64,000 nt of DNA from JAICXG01 sp036494545. GTDB lineage: Bacteria; Verrucomicrobiota; Verrucomicrobiia; Chthoniobacterales; UBA10450. Shown one piece after another: positions 1 through 8,993 of this stretch (positions are counted from its first letter, which is position 1; each line of letters begins with the position of its first letter). The stretch lies in the NCBI GenBank assembly GCA_036494545.1, contig DASXOB010000006.1, positions 124,001-188,000 on the forward strand, given 5' to 3'. The position numbers and the translations under genes are program-made. The notes under the pieces were generated by a model that was not told the origin of the DNA, made no database searches, and saw only the letters and a list, made by a program, of their open reading frames with translations.

Positions 1-347
1 TCGAGTGGGAACGTGCCGCGCAGGATCTTGCGATCGAGGGAAACTTCGTCGAGGCCGAACGCTTTCAGCCCGCTCCGGTGGAAGCGCAGCCTAACGGAAT
101 ATTAACGCAAATGTACGGCGATGTCTGGCAATGGAGCCGCAGCGCCTATCTTCCCTATCCGGGTTATCGCGCTGCGCCCGGCGCGCTTGGCGAGTACAAC
201 GGCAAGTTCATGAGCAACCAAATGGTCCTGCGCGGCGCCTCGTGCGCCACATCGCGCAGCCATGCTCGTCTCACTTACCGTAATTTTTTCCAACCGGAAA
301 AGCGCTGGCAATTCACCGGCATACGACTGGCGCGCGATCCGGCATGA
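1..347 (+). CDS. egtB: EgtB, ergothioneine biosynthesis sulfoxide synthase (C-terminal part, 5' end outside window)
   Basis: The open frame runs in from the left edge (codons in phase with position 3) and ends at TGA 345-347. EgtB is the iron enzyme that joins a thiol donor to trimethylhistidine in ergothioneine synthesis. What remains is the end of the formylglycine-generating-enzyme-like domain: a GDVWQW stretch, then GEYNGKFM, NQMVLRG and the closing YRNFF...WQFTGIRLA signature typical of EgtB. The stop overlaps the egtD start (ATGA), so the two genes are translationally coupled. The N-terminal DinB-like domain would lie upstream and cannot be checked. Confidence 0.88.
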   Translation, partial: EWERAAQDLAIEGNFVEAERFQPAPVEAQPNGILTQMYGDVWQWSRSAYLPYPGYRAAPGALGEYNGKFMSNQMVLRGASCATSRSHARLTYRNFFQPEKRWQFTGIRLARDPA

Positions 348-1318
348 ATGATGACTCTGGCGCGGTGGCGCTTCTCGATCTCGAGCCCGCCACGGAAGAT
401 TTTCTGCGCGAAACCATCGCTGGCCTAACGAGTTCCCCTCGCATCTTACCGACCAAGTTTTTCTACGACGAGCGTGGCTCCGACCTCTTCCAGGAGATCT
501 GCGAGCTGCCCGAGTACTATGTTACCCGCACGGAGACAGAAATCCTGCGCCGCTACGCACCCGAGATGGCGGCGTCGATTGGCGCCAACGCGGAGATCGT
601 TGGATTCGGCACTGGTGCAGGGATCAAAACCCGGATGCTGCTCGAGGAACTCGATAATCCAATCGCCTACGTGCCGGTCGACATCTCGAAGCAGCGCCTA
701 ACCGATTCCGCTGAAGCCCTCGCGCGTGAGATGCCCGACCTCGAAGTGCTGCCGGTTTGCGCGGACTATTTGCAACCAATCCGGCTGCCGATTCCAAGCA
801 GGCAGCCCGATCATATTGCCGTTTTTTTCCCCGGCTCCACTATCGGCAACATGCAGCCGGAGACAGCCCGTCATTTTCTTGCCCGCGTCTGCCGTCTCTG
901 TGGACACAGCGGCGGGTTGATTATCGGAGTCGACCTGCAAAAGCCAAAAGACGTTCTCGAAGCCGCCTACAACGACCGTGCGGGAGTGACCGCGGAGTTC
1001 AATCTAAACCTTCTCGTTAGGGCGAATCGTGAGCTCGGTTCTGATTTCGATCTAGGGCAATGGCGTCATCGTGCCATCTACAACCCGACTGCACATCGCA
1101 TCGAGATGCATCTCATCAGCCAGCGTCCTCAGACCGTGCACGTGGGAGGGAGCGAGTTTCGTTTTGAGCGCGGCGATAAGATCATCACCGAATTTTCCTA
1201 CAAGCATACGATCGAAGGATTCACCCTCCTGGCCGCCTCCTCGGGATTCCAGCCAACGCCTCGAGTCTGGACCGATTTGGAAAAGCTCTTTGCCGTTTTC
1301 CATTTCACAACCGGCTAG
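344..1318 (+). CDS. egtD: EgtD, L-histidine N-alpha-methyltransferase
   Basis: 324 residues, normal length for EgtD, which trimethylates histidine to hercynine with S-adenosylmethionine, the first step of ergothioneine synthesis. The N-terminal PTKFFYDERGSDLFQEI block and the EYYVTRTE segment are family signatures. The SAM-binding glycine loop is GFGTGAG at residues 87-93. The start ATG overlaps the egtB stop by four bases. Together with egtB this makes the short egtBD pathway; no egtA, egtC or egtE is seen. Confidence 0.93.
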   Translation: MNDDSGAVALLDLEPATEDFLRETIAGLTSSPRILPTKFFYDERGSDLFQEICELPEYYVTRTETEILRRYAPEMAASIGANAEIVGFGTGAGIKTRMLLEELDNPIAYVPVDISKQRLTDSAEALAREMPDLEVLPVCADYLQPIRLPIPSRQPDHIAVFFPGSTIGNMQPETARHFLARVCRLCGHSGGLIIGVDLQKPKDVLEAAYNDRAGVTAEFNLNLLVRANRELGSDFDLGQWRHRAIYNPTAHRIEMHLISQRPQTVHVGGSEFRFERGDKIITEFSYKHTIEGFTLLAASSGFQPTPRVWTDLEKLFAVFHFTTG

Positions 1319-1375
1319 GGCGGCTAGTCAAGATAGCCTGACACCGGCACCGTTCTCACTACTCTTGCCGTTGAG

Positions 1376-2116
1376 ATGGATGCCCTGGTGCAACTCACCG
1401 GAGTAAGCAAGAGCTTCGATGGAGCTATCGCGCTTCACCCGACAAGCTTGGAATTCAAACGTGGACTTACGACCGCACTGATAGGTCCCAGCGGCTGCGG
1501 CAAATCGACTCTGCTCCGGCTCATTATTCATCTGCTCCAACCCGACTCGGGGACGGTTAAGTTCGACGGAGTCGAAATTACTTCCCAGAACGCTCGCGAT
1601 ATTCGACGCCGCGCCGGCTACGTCATCCAGGAAGGCGGCTTGTTTCCCCACCTGACCGCTCGTGGCAACATCCTCCTCATGCCGCGCCACCTTGGCCGTG
1701 CGCCTAACGAAATGGAAAAGCGCCTCGAGGAACTTACGGCTCTCACACAATTTCCAACCGCCGCCCTCGATCGTTACCCGGCGGAACTTTCCGGCGGGCA
1801 GCGCCAGCGTGTCAGTCTCATGCGCGCACTCATTCTCGAGCCGGAAGTGCTCCTGCTCGATGAACCTCTCGGCGCGCTCGACCCACTCGTCAGGTCAGCT
1901 CTGCAAAAGGACCTGCATGAAATTTTCGCCCGCCTGCAACAGACCACTATTCTCGTCACTCACGACATGGGTGAAGCGGCTTACCTCGCCAACGAAATTG
2001 TCCTCATGCATGAAGGTCGCATCGTGCAGCGCGGCACCGCTGCCGATCTGCGCGATCGACCCGCGACGCAATTTGTTTCCGACTTCATTCGCGCGCAAAG
2101 GAGCGCCGCATTTTGA
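1376..2116 (+). CDS. ABC transporter ATP-binding protein, OpuC/EgtU-partner type
   Basis: 246-residue ABC ATPase of the quaternary-amine importer group. Walker A GPSGCGKST is at 37-45, the signature LSGGQRQR at 139-146 and Walker B LLLDEP at 160-165, followed by a D-loop and switch His (THDMGEA). It lacks the C-terminal CBS pair found in the osmosensing ATPases OpuAA and OpuCA, which argues against simple osmoregulation. The gene follows egtD by 57 bp and its stop overlaps the start of the permease/binding-protein gene, so it energises that protein. The substrate is inferred to be ergothioneine or another betaine. Confidence 0.82.
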   Translation: MDALVQLTGVSKSFDGAIALHPTSLEFKRGLTTALIGPSGCGKSTLLRLIIHLLQPDSGTVKFDGVEITSQNARDIRRRAGYVIQEGGLFPHLTARGNILLMPRHLGRAPNEMEKRLEELTALTQFPTAALDRYPAELSGGQRQRVSLMRALILEPEVLLLDEPLGALDPLVRSALQKDLHEIFARLQQTTILVTHDMGEAAYLANEIVLMHEGRIVQRGTAADLRDRPATQFVSDFIRAQRSAAF

Positions 2117-3576
2117 AAGGACTTCTTCTTGTTAGTCTTTTTCTCGTTTCGTCGTTAGGCGCAAAGCCAATCGTCGTGGGATCGAAGAAATTCACCGAGT
2201 CGTACGTTCTTGGTGAAATTGCCAGGACTGCTCTCGAACGGGCTGGTCTTCAGGTCGAGGAACGCGCCGGCATGGGTGGGACAATTATCCTTTGGCAGGC
2301 CCTGCGCGGCGGACAGATCGACATCTACCCGGAATATACCGGCACGATCGGCGAGGAGATTCTTAAGGCGAAAGAGCGATTGCCCGAAGAGGAACTACGC
2401 CGCCGGCTGGAGAAGTTCGGAGTCGGGATGTCCCGCGATCTCGGTTTCGACAACACTTATGCGCTGGTCATGCGCCGCTCCGAGGCTGTGAGCCTGGGGA
2501 TTCAGTCGATCAGCGACCTGAAACAGCATCCGGATCTCAAGCTCGGTCTGACGCACGAATTTCTCGATCGGCAGGATGGCTGGCGGCCGCTCGCGGAAAC
2601 TTATGGCCTAACGATGCTTGATGTTCGCGGAATCGATCATGCCCTCGGTTACGCCGCGCTCGCCAATGGTTCAATCGACCTGAAAGACGCTTATTCGACC
2701 GATGCTAAAATCGCGGAAAACGATCTTGTCGTCCTGCGCGACGACCGCCACTTCTTTCCAGAATACAAAGCGGTTTATCTCTACCGGCTGAGCTTGGATT
2801 TACGTGCTGTGGACGCGTTGCAACAAGTCGGCCCCATCGATGAAAAGAAAATGATCGCGCTCAACTCCGCAGCCGAGAAAACAAAAGATTATGCCTACGC
2901 TGCGTCTCTCTATTTTGGGGGCACGGCTAAGGGACAGAAATCGGGGCAGGATTTTCTACCCAAACTCGCCGGTTGGATTACGCGCCATCTCGAGCTGGCC
3001 GGAATCTCGCTGCTGTTTTCCGTCCTTATCGGATTGCCGCTCGGCATCGCGGCGAGCCGGGGTGGCTCGTTAGGCCAGGGAATTCTGGCCGTCGTCGGTA
3101 TGGTCCAAACCATTCCGTCGCTCGCCCTTCTCGCCTTGTTAGTGCCCGTCCCTTTCCTCGGCATCAGCGCCACCACCGCCATTGTTGCACTTTTCCTTTA
3201 TGGCCTTCTTCCCATCGTTCGAAACACAGCCACTGGGTTGCAGGACATCCCTCCGGCGCTGCGCGATTCTGCCATCGCGCTCGGTTTGCCGCCTTCGGCC
3301 CGGTTGCGAAAGATTTATCTGCCGCTCGCCTCGCGCACGATCCTCGCCGGCATTAAGACAAGCGCGGTGATCAATATCGGCACGGCCACGCTTGCGGCGC
3401 TGATCGGAGCAGGCGGATTGGGTGAACCGATCCTGAGCGGACTCAACCTGAACGACAACGCGACCATTCTTGAAGGCGCGATCCCCGCCGCGCTGCTCGC
3501 CCTTCTCGTGCAAGGATTGTTCGATTTGCTCGATCGCGTATTGATCCCGCGCGGACTCCGGCTCTCGCAAAACTAA
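2113..3576 (+). CDS. Fused substrate-binding protein/ABC permease, candidate ergothioneine or betaine importer
   Basis: 487 residues with a TTG start overlapping the preceding stop. Residues 1-17 are a signal peptide. Residues about 18-285 form an OpuAC-type binding domain (VGSKKFTESY, then IYPEYTGT, DLKDAYSTDAKI). Residues about 290-485 are a multi-spanning BPD permease (QTIPSLALLALL, then the EAA-like loop PPALRDSAIALGL). The order is binding domain then permease; in characterised EgtU and most OpuC fusions the permease comes first. Location right after egtBD suggests ergothioneine or hercynine uptake. Glycine betaine, choline or carnitine remain possible. Confidence 0.8.
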   Translation: MKGLLLVSLFLVSSLGAKPIVVGSKKFTESYVLGEIARTALERAGLQVEERAGMGGTIILWQALRGGQIDIYPEYTGTIGEEILKAKERLPEEELRRRLEKFGVGMSRDLGFDNTYALVMRRSEAVSLGIQSISDLKQHPDLKLGLTHEFLDRQDGWRPLAETYGLTMLDVRGIDHALGYAALANGSIDLKDAYSTDAKIAENDLVVLRDDRHFFPEYKAVYLYRLSLDLRAVDALQQVGPIDEKKMIALNSAAEKTKDYAYAASLYFGGTAKGQKSGQDFLPKLAGWITRHLELAGISLLFSVLIGLPLGIAASRGGSLGQGILAVVGMVQTIPSLALLALLVPVPFLGISATTAIVALFLYGLLPIVRNTATGLQDIPPALRDSAIALGLPPSARLRKIYLPLASRTILAGIKTSAVINIGTATLAALIGAGGLGEPILSGLNLNDNATILEGAIPAALLALLVQGLFDLLDRVLIPRGLRLSQN

Positions 3577-3598
3577 CACGCCCTTCAGTTGTCGCGAC

Positions 3599-3607
3599 TC
3601 GTTAGGC
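3599..3607 (-). repeat. GCCTAACGA-family motif in a convergent gap
   Basis: An exact copy in the 53 bp between the convergent transporter gene and the ATP-grasp-like gene. No T-rich terminator hairpin is visible in this gap. Confidence 0.6.
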
Positions 3608-3629
3608 CAGATGGAAGATGACGCAGCCC

Positions 3630-5015
3630 TCAAACAAATCGGCTGGGCGCGAGGATGGCATCGCGCATGCCGTGGAGCAGCTTCTTATCCGCCGGACAAA
3701 TTGTGGCGAGTGCGCCGCGCAACTCCGCTTTGTTGTTCTCGACAAAATAATAAGGACTGAGACGCACCCGGCCGCGCATGGTTGCGATCTCGTTAGTCTT
3801 GTCTTGCCAATAACGTTGTTCGAAGAGGTGCCCCTTGTGAAATTGTTGCAGAATCATTGGCGCCTGCTCGAAATTCTTCAGCGCATCGTGAATTCGCTGT
3901 TCCCACTCAGCCTGCGGCAGGTCCGCGCCTAACGAGACTCCGCGGCTGCCCCAGCCTAACGGCGAAAAACCGCTCACCTTTAGGATGAGATCGCGCTCTT
4001 TCTGGCTGAGCTTCGCCGCTTCGTGCCAATCGTTGATCTCGAGCCGCGGAATGACTGCGTGCTGCGGAAGTGGCGTCGGATCGAGGAGCCAGGTATAAGG
4101 GATCATCGTTTGGAGCTGGCGAAAATATTTGTCTCCCAGCTCACGTCGCCAGAACTCGCGCAGTGGCTGAAGCCAGAAAAGCGCAAACCACATTTTCTCC
4201 TCGAGATAGGGCTTAAACGGCGGCGACACCTTCAGCTCGTCGCGAGCCGCCGCTGCCATCAGCTGGTCCACGCGCGGAAGATTCGGCAGGTCGAATAATT
4301 CGAAGAACCGGTAGACGTCGCGACCTGTTGTCGGATCATAATCTTCCGCCGTCTTGACCTCCCATGAACGATCGGCCCGGCCGTTCAGCTGCCTAACGAG
4401 CCACAACATCTCTGGCCAGTAAGTGGCCGACTCTTCCGAGATCACGATATCGCCGCCGTTAGGCAAAATCGTCGCGAAGCCTTCCAGCATTCCTTCGCGT
4501 CCGCCGATGACTTCCATGCCGAGATCCGCATAAGTTTGATTGAGCCACGCGGTCAGGCCGATGCCGCCGGGGACGGAATCGATCTCGGCTATCGTCCAGC
4601 TGTTCTCTGTTAGAATGAGATCGGGGCGAATGACCCGCGGGAGATCTTCCCGGAATTCCTTCCGGCGCGAAAACTCGATCAGCTCCGGCGGTTTGCCGAG
4701 ATCAAGATAGCGCGCCACCCAGGCAGGTTGTTTTCCCTTTACGCTTTGCTGGTAGAGCTGGTTACAGGCGCGCTGAAAGACCAAAAGTTGATGCCCCAGT
4801 CGCTCAAGGTCCGTGTGCCATTTCTCCTCGATCGCGAAGGGCTCGGGCGTGATGAGCCAATCCTTCTCGGCGAAAAGTCCTTCGGCGGGGAGAGCGTCGC
4901 GAATGAATTGGAGACGATCGGCTTCAGTCAGCATCAGAATTCGGTCTCGAAAAATCCCATGGACGAAAGGGCGCGTCCAACGCGCGCTCGAGGCAGAGCG
5001 CGCAGAAGCCCGCAT
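3630..5015 (-). CDS. Conserved hypothetical protein, possibly ATP-grasp-like
   Basis: Up to 461 residues. The first about 27 residues are Arg/Ser-rich and poorly family-like, so the true start may be the Met at 4934 (434 residues). I do not firmly recognise the family. The middle has LILTENSWTIAEIDSVPGGIG and the C-terminal third has ILKVSGF...GSRGVSLG, a QQF segment and a GRVRLSPYYFV strand. This pattern resembles circularly permuted ATP-grasp or glutathionylspermidine-synthase-like ligases, with the Lys/Gly segment as a possible ATP-binding strand. There is no signal peptide. It is convergent to the egt transporter and no partner identifies its substrate. Confidence 0.6.
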   Translation of the reverse strand: MRASARSASSARWTRPFVHGIFRDRILMLTEADRLQFIRDALPAEGLFAEKDWLITPEPFAIEEKWHTDLERLGHQLLVFQRACNQLYQQSVKGKQPAWVARYLDLGKPPELIEFSRRKEFREDLPRVIRPDLILTENSWTIAEIDSVPGGIGLTAWLNQTYADLGMEVIGGREGMLEGFATILPNGGDIVISEESATYWPEMLWLVRQLNGRADRSWEVKTAEDYDPTTGRDVYRFFELFDLPNLPRVDQLMAAAARDELKVSPPFKPYLEEKMWFALFWLQPLREFWRRELGDKYFRQLQTMIPYTWLLDPTPLPQHAVIPRLEINDWHEAAKLSQKERDLILKVSGFSPLGWGSRGVSLGADLPQAEWEQRIHDALKNFEQAPMILQQFHKGHLFEQRYWQDKTNEIATMRGRVRLSPYYFVENNKAELRGALATICPADKKLLHGMRDAILAPSRFV

Positions 5016-5083
5016 CTCCTAAAAAACGCGAGGTGCCGCAGGCCGACGATGCCATGCGCAGGATCATGACAGATGTGCCGCGA

Positions 5084-5092
5084 TCGTTAGGC
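5084..5092 (-). repeat. GCCTAACGA-family motif in an intergenic gap
   Basis: An exact copy just downstream of the dioxygenase gene stop, in the 85 bp before the ATP-grasp-like gene. No other structure stands out in this gap. Confidence 0.6.
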
Positions 5093-5100
5093 AGCCCGAA

Positions 5101-6087
5101 TCAATTCCGTGGAGTCTCGACTGGCAGGGTGAGCGGTGGAAGGACTTTTTCAATCGCAGCCCGATTCGGCTCGAGCCACGGCGGAAGGACGAGTGTTTCG
5201 CCTAACGACTCAAGCTTTTCGTCGACATGGAAGCCAGGACCGTCGGTCGCCAATTCAAAGAGCACTCCGCCGGGCTCACGAAAATAAACGGACTTGAACC
5301 AGAATCGATCAATCACCGGTGTCGGATGCGCACCACCGCGCAGGACATGCTGACGCATTTCCAGCTCGTGCTCATCGTTATCTACCCGCCAGGCGAGATG
5401 GTGAATGCTGCCCGTTCCCCAGGCGCCTCGTTGTGCGGCCGGCGCAACGCGGAGATCGAGATAGCGCCCCGAAACGCTTGTTTCGACCGTGGAAATACCT
5501 GCCTCCGGAAGCGCATAGCGTTGCCAGCCATTTTCCTCGTCCAACTTCTCAAAGCCTAACGATTCGCGAAGAAACGAAACCGTATCGGCCAGGTCCTGTT
5601 CAACCATCCGCGCACTTTCCAGTCCCCGAATTTGATGCTCGACCGGGATTGGACTTTGCTCCCAAGGACTGAAGGCACGGCCTAACGAACTCTCACTTTC
5701 CACCAGTGCGATGCGCAAAGCATGTGGATCCGCCAACGGCAAGACCCTTTGTCCGAAGCGAGTCTCGAGATCAAAGACACGTGTGCCGTAGCGACCGAAT
5801 CGTTCTCTCCAGAATTCCAGGCTTCCTGGTGCCACGGTGAGCGACACTTCCGTGCTCAAGCCATAGCCGTCCTGACTCGGCGCGAGATCGGCCCACGGAA
5901 AAAACGTGATGTCCGTTCCCGGATGTCCTTCGGCATCGGCGTAAAAGAGATGATAAGTGCCGGGATCGTCCTGGTTCACACTTTTTTTCACCAGCCGCAT
6001 TCCGAGAACGCCGGCGTAAAAGTCGAGATTCTCCTGTGCCGGACCGGCGATGGCGGTGACATGGTGGAGTCCGTTCACGTTCTTCAT
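5101..6087 (-). CDS. Ring-cleaving dioxygenase, VOC (glyoxalase) superfamily, MhqO/MhqA-like
   Basis: 328 residues from the ATG at 6087; an upstream in-frame TTG at 6105 is less likely because a GGAG element precedes the ATG. Two vicinal-oxygen-chelate modules are visible. The first begins GLHHVTAIAGPAQENLDFY, the second contains GSIHHLAWRVDN and ends near GVLFELATDGPGF. The His, His and Glu in these strands are the expected metal ligands. Relatives in Bacillus remove quinones and catechol-like compounds. Four copies of the 9-bp repeat lie in or next to this gene. It is divergent from the phosphatase gene. Confidence 0.82.
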   Translation of the reverse strand: MKNVNGLHHVTAIAGPAQENLDFYAGVLGMRLVKKSVNQDDPGTYHLFYADAEGHPGTDITFFPWADLAPSQDGYGLSTEVSLTVAPGSLEFWRERFGRYGTRVFDLETRFGQRVLPLADPHALRIALVESESSLGRAFSPWEQSPIPVEHQIRGLESARMVEQDLADTVSFLRESLGFEKLDEENGWQRYALPEAGISTVETSVSGRYLDLRVAPAAQRGAWGTGSIHHLAWRVDNDEHELEMRQHVLRGGAHPTPVIDRFWFKSVYFREPGGVLFELATDGPGFHVDEKLESLGETLVLPPWLEPNRAAIEKVLPPLTLPVETPRN

Positions 6088-6223
6088 GGTTCGATTCTGC
6101 TCCAAATAACTGGATTGAAGAAAGGCGCCGCTAGCAAACTGCGCACATTAATGAGCAAATCGAATATCTTACGCGCCGGGTCCGGGCAACCCGTAAAGAG
6201 TGCGCGCCAACAAAAATGAATTG

Positions 6224-6781
6224 ATGATCGAACCAGATTGCAGCCACGAGTTGTTGAAGTCGGATTCCCCGCCCGTAGCACGCTGGCATACGTACGCAGT
6301 TGTGGTTTTGCTGTTCGTGAGCATGACATTGCTCGCTGCTCCCACCTTCGCGGCGTCGATGATCTTTCTTGTCAGGCACGCGGAACGCGCGGATTCCGGT
6401 GGAAGTGTTTCATCCGATCCAGGCCTGTCCGCCGAAGGCAGGACCCGCGCTCTGCATCTGGTGCAGGAACTAAAAGATGCAAAGATCGCCGCAATTTTTA
6501 CCAGCGAATATCAGCGAACTCAGCAAACCGCGGCGCCGCTGGCGAAATCGTTAGGCATTCATCTGGAGGTCGTTCCCGGAAAGGACGTGCCATCGTTGGT
6601 CGCCCGAATTCGCGCAACGAGCGGGAACGTGCTTGTCGTCGGGCATTCCAACACTCTCCCCCAGATCATCAAGGCACTCGGAATCTCCACTCCGTTGATC
6701 ATGACGGAAGCCGACTACGATAACCTGTTTGTTGTCCTGCCTGGAGAATCGCCGCGGCTGATTTGGCTTCATTATCGTTAG
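6224..6781 (+). CDS. Histidine phosphatase (SixA/phosphoglycerate-mutase-like) with N-terminal membrane or signal segment
   Basis: 185 residues from ATG 6224 (a GTG at 6200 would add eight). A hydrophobic stretch at about residues 22-45 ends in AAPTFAAS, giving a signal peptide or anchor, so the enzyme likely acts outside the cytoplasm. The phosphohistidine motif LVRHAERAD follows directly. The second catalytic His is in VVGHSNTLPQI. The length fits SixA-like small phosphatases. The natural substrate is unknown. The stop codon TAG lies inside an exact TCGTTAGGC motif (6775-6783). Confidence 0.78.
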   Translation: MIEPDCSHELLKSDSPPVARWHTYAVVVLLFVSMTLLAAPTFAASMIFLVRHAERADSGGSVSSDPGLSAEGRTRALHLVQELKDAKIAAIFTSEYQRTQQTAAPLAKSLGIHLEVVPGKDVPSLVARIRATSGNVLVVGHSNTLPQIIKALGISTPLIMTEADYDNLFVVLPGESPRLIWLHYR

Positions 6782-6791
6782 GCGCGGTCGT

Positions 6792-8990
6792 CTATTTTTG
6801 CTCGAACAACGTTGTTCGGGCGACGCGTTCGCCTTTGAGAAAGACGTAAGAGATGGAGGAGAGGACGCGCACATCTTCCAATGGATTGCCATCCACGACG
6901 AGGAGATTTGCGTCCTTTCCTTTCTCGACGGTGCCCATACGTCCATCGGCTCTGAGCAATCGTGCTGCATTCAACGTTGCCGCCTGCAGCGCGACCGGTG
7001 CCGGGATACCCGCCGCCGCCCATAACTCGATTTCGCGCTGGATCGTCGGACCATGTAAGACAAGCGGATTGCCTGCGTCAGAGCCGGTCACAAGCATGAC
7101 GCCTGTCTGCCACGCCTTGCGGAGGTTACGACCGCCGATTTCCATCGAGAGCGGATAATGGCTTAGCCCTTCGCGCATTGGTTTCATCTCTGCGCTACTG
7201 GCGGCCTTGCCAGTCCCTTCCAGCAGATCCTTTGGTGTGACCTGTTGGGTTAACGAACGCTGCAAAAGCTCCGTTTTTCCTTTCGCAAAATCACCCAATG
7301 CCTCGACCACGCTCAGGGTCGGATCGTAAGCGATTCCCTTCGTTTTCATCTCAGCAATCGTGGCGTCGGGAATCTCATCGCGAAAAGAGCCATGCTCGAC
7401 GGAGTCGGCGCCTAACGACACTGCGTCCACCACGTCGTGTGCGTCACCGGTGTGAATCGAAGCCGGCAGCTTGTTGACGTGCGCTTCCTCCACCACCGCG
7501 CGCAGCAGATCGAGGTTCATGCGGTTGAAGCTGTAGCCAGGCACGCCAACTTCGAGAATCCCCTTGATCGCGTTCACCCTTTTATGCGCGAGGTCGTCTA
7601 CCATTTGACGCGCTTCGATCTGCGTTTTCGGGATGCGGAGAAACTGCGCGTTGAATCCGGCACGCGCCATCTCCGGCATATTCTTGGCGTATTCCGTGCC
7701 ATGTCCGCCTTCGGCGGTAAAGAGCGGACCGCAAAGAAGCAGCTCGCTCCCGAGTCGCTCACCGCTGTTGAAGCGCGCTCGGAGTTGCAACATCTCATCA
7801 ACCTTGTCCCCCGCGCTCCGCACCGCAGTGATGCCGCAATAGAGATATGACTCCAACTCGTGTTCGTAGGATTTTTGCGGATCAAGTTTCGACCAGTCTT
7901 CGTAGAATCCGCCGGGGCCGCCGAGATGCACGTGCACGTCGATCAGGCCGGGCAGGATGGTCTTGCCGGCGGCGTCGACCGCCTCGGCGTTGAGCTGTTT
8001 CGCTTCCGGAAATTTGCCTTCGTAAACCTCGGCGATTTTCCCGCCCTTAATGAGGACTGCGCCCGACTCGATCACTTTGCCGTTGCCGACAAAGATGCGG
8101 CCATTCTGAATCAGCCAGGTCTGCCCCTGACGCAGTTGGCGCGAGAGGATGCGCGCCTTCACCAGGTCGTGCTGGCTCCATGCCTGATAAACGCCCAGCA
8201 ATAAAAAGGGGAGCAGCACCACCAGCACCCAAAACTTCGCCGCCGGTCGCAGTTTTTCGTCCTTCTCCCAGCGGAATAGTTTGGTCGCGATGAAAGTGGC
8301 GACCACGGTAGTGAGAATGAGCGCTCCGATTGCCGGCAGATTGGCGAGGAGCGTTTCGCCGCGCACGAGCATGCCGCTGATTCCTGTCATGAGATAGGTT
8401 GCGGGGATGAACTGGGTGATGTTTTGCAGCCAATGCGGCATGAAGGTGAGCGGAATGGTCGCGCCACTCAGAAAGAGCATCGTCATGTAGATCGGCTGAA
8501 TGAGAATGTTGCTTTCCTGCGAAGAGTTGACGACGGCCGCGATGATCAAGCCTAACGAGCGAAAGGCGACCGCCCCGAGACAGACGAAGATGATGAAAGA
8601 AATAAGCTGTGTCGGAACGGCCATCCCGTAAAACTGGCGCGCCAGCCAGAGAATGAGGATCACGCTTGGCACAAAAAGCACCACGCCGGTGATCATCGAA
8701 GCGCAGAGCAGGGGCACGGGCGTAATTGGGGTAACCTTGTAACGGCGGAGAACATTTTCCTCGCGTTCCTGCACCGCGCGCATGCCGGCGCCGAAAAGGC
8801 CGTTCCCGAGAATGCCAAGCACAGTCACCATCGCGACCACTTGGAGAATGATCGAGCCCTGATGCGCATCCATCAGTTGGGCAAAGACAAAGAAAAACAT
8901 GAGCGGGAAAAAATAATTAAAGAAGAGGACGGTGCGATTTCGCATCGCCAGCTTGAGGTCAATCTTGAGCAGAGCGAGGAAGGCTTTCAT
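6792..8990 (-). CDS. ABC-2 type permease fused to an amidohydrolase
   Basis: 732 residues in one uninterrupted frame. Residues about 1-240 are an ABC-2 permease with six predicted spans (near 20-40, 46-70, 92-118, 128-154, 162-188, 214-238). A seventh hydrophobic span, 253-271, leads into an imidazolonepropionase/prolidase-like amidohydrolase from about 290 to the end. That domain has the metal-binding HVH at 353-355, later SIHTGDAH and SVEHG histidines, and TGSDAGNP with the catalytic Asp. If the six-span permease has both ends inside, the extra span would place the hydrolase outside the cytoplasm. The ATPase gene lies immediately upstream with a 3-bp gap. Confidence 0.85.
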   Translation of the reverse strand: MKAFLALLKIDLKLAMRNRTVLFFNYFFPLMFFFVFAQLMDAHQGSIILQVVAMVTVLGILGNGLFGAGMRAVQEREENVLRRYKVTPITPVPLLCASMITGVVLFVPSVILILWLARQFYGMAVPTQLISFIIFVCLGAVAFRSLGLIIAAVVNSSQESNILIQPIYMTMLFLSGATIPLTFMPHWLQNITQFIPATYLMTGISGMLVRGETLLANLPAIGALILTTVVATFIATKLFRWEKDEKLRPAAKFWVLVVLLPFLLLGVYQAWSQHDLVKARILSRQLRQGQTWLIQNGRIFVGNGKVIESGAVLIKGGKIAEVYEGKFPEAKQLNAEAVDAAGKTILPGLIDVHVHLGGPGGFYEDWSKLDPQKSYEHELESYLYCGITAVRSAGDKVDEMLQLRARFNSGERLGSELLLCGPLFTAEGGHGTEYAKNMPEMARAGFNAQFLRIPKTQIEARQMVDDLAHKRVNAIKGILEVGVPGYSFNRMNLDLLRAVVEEAHVNKLPASIHTGDAHDVVDAVSLGADSVEHGSFRDEIPDATIAEMKTKGIAYDPTLSVVEALGDFAKGKTELLQRSLTQQVTPKDLLEGTGKAASSAEMKPMREGLSHYPLSMEIGGRNLRKAWQTGVMLVTGSDAGNPLVLHGPTIQREIELWAAAGIPAPVALQAATLNAARLLRADGRMGTVEKGKDANLLVVDGNPLEDVRVLSSISYVFLKGERVARTTLFEQK

Positions 8991-8993
8991 TCG

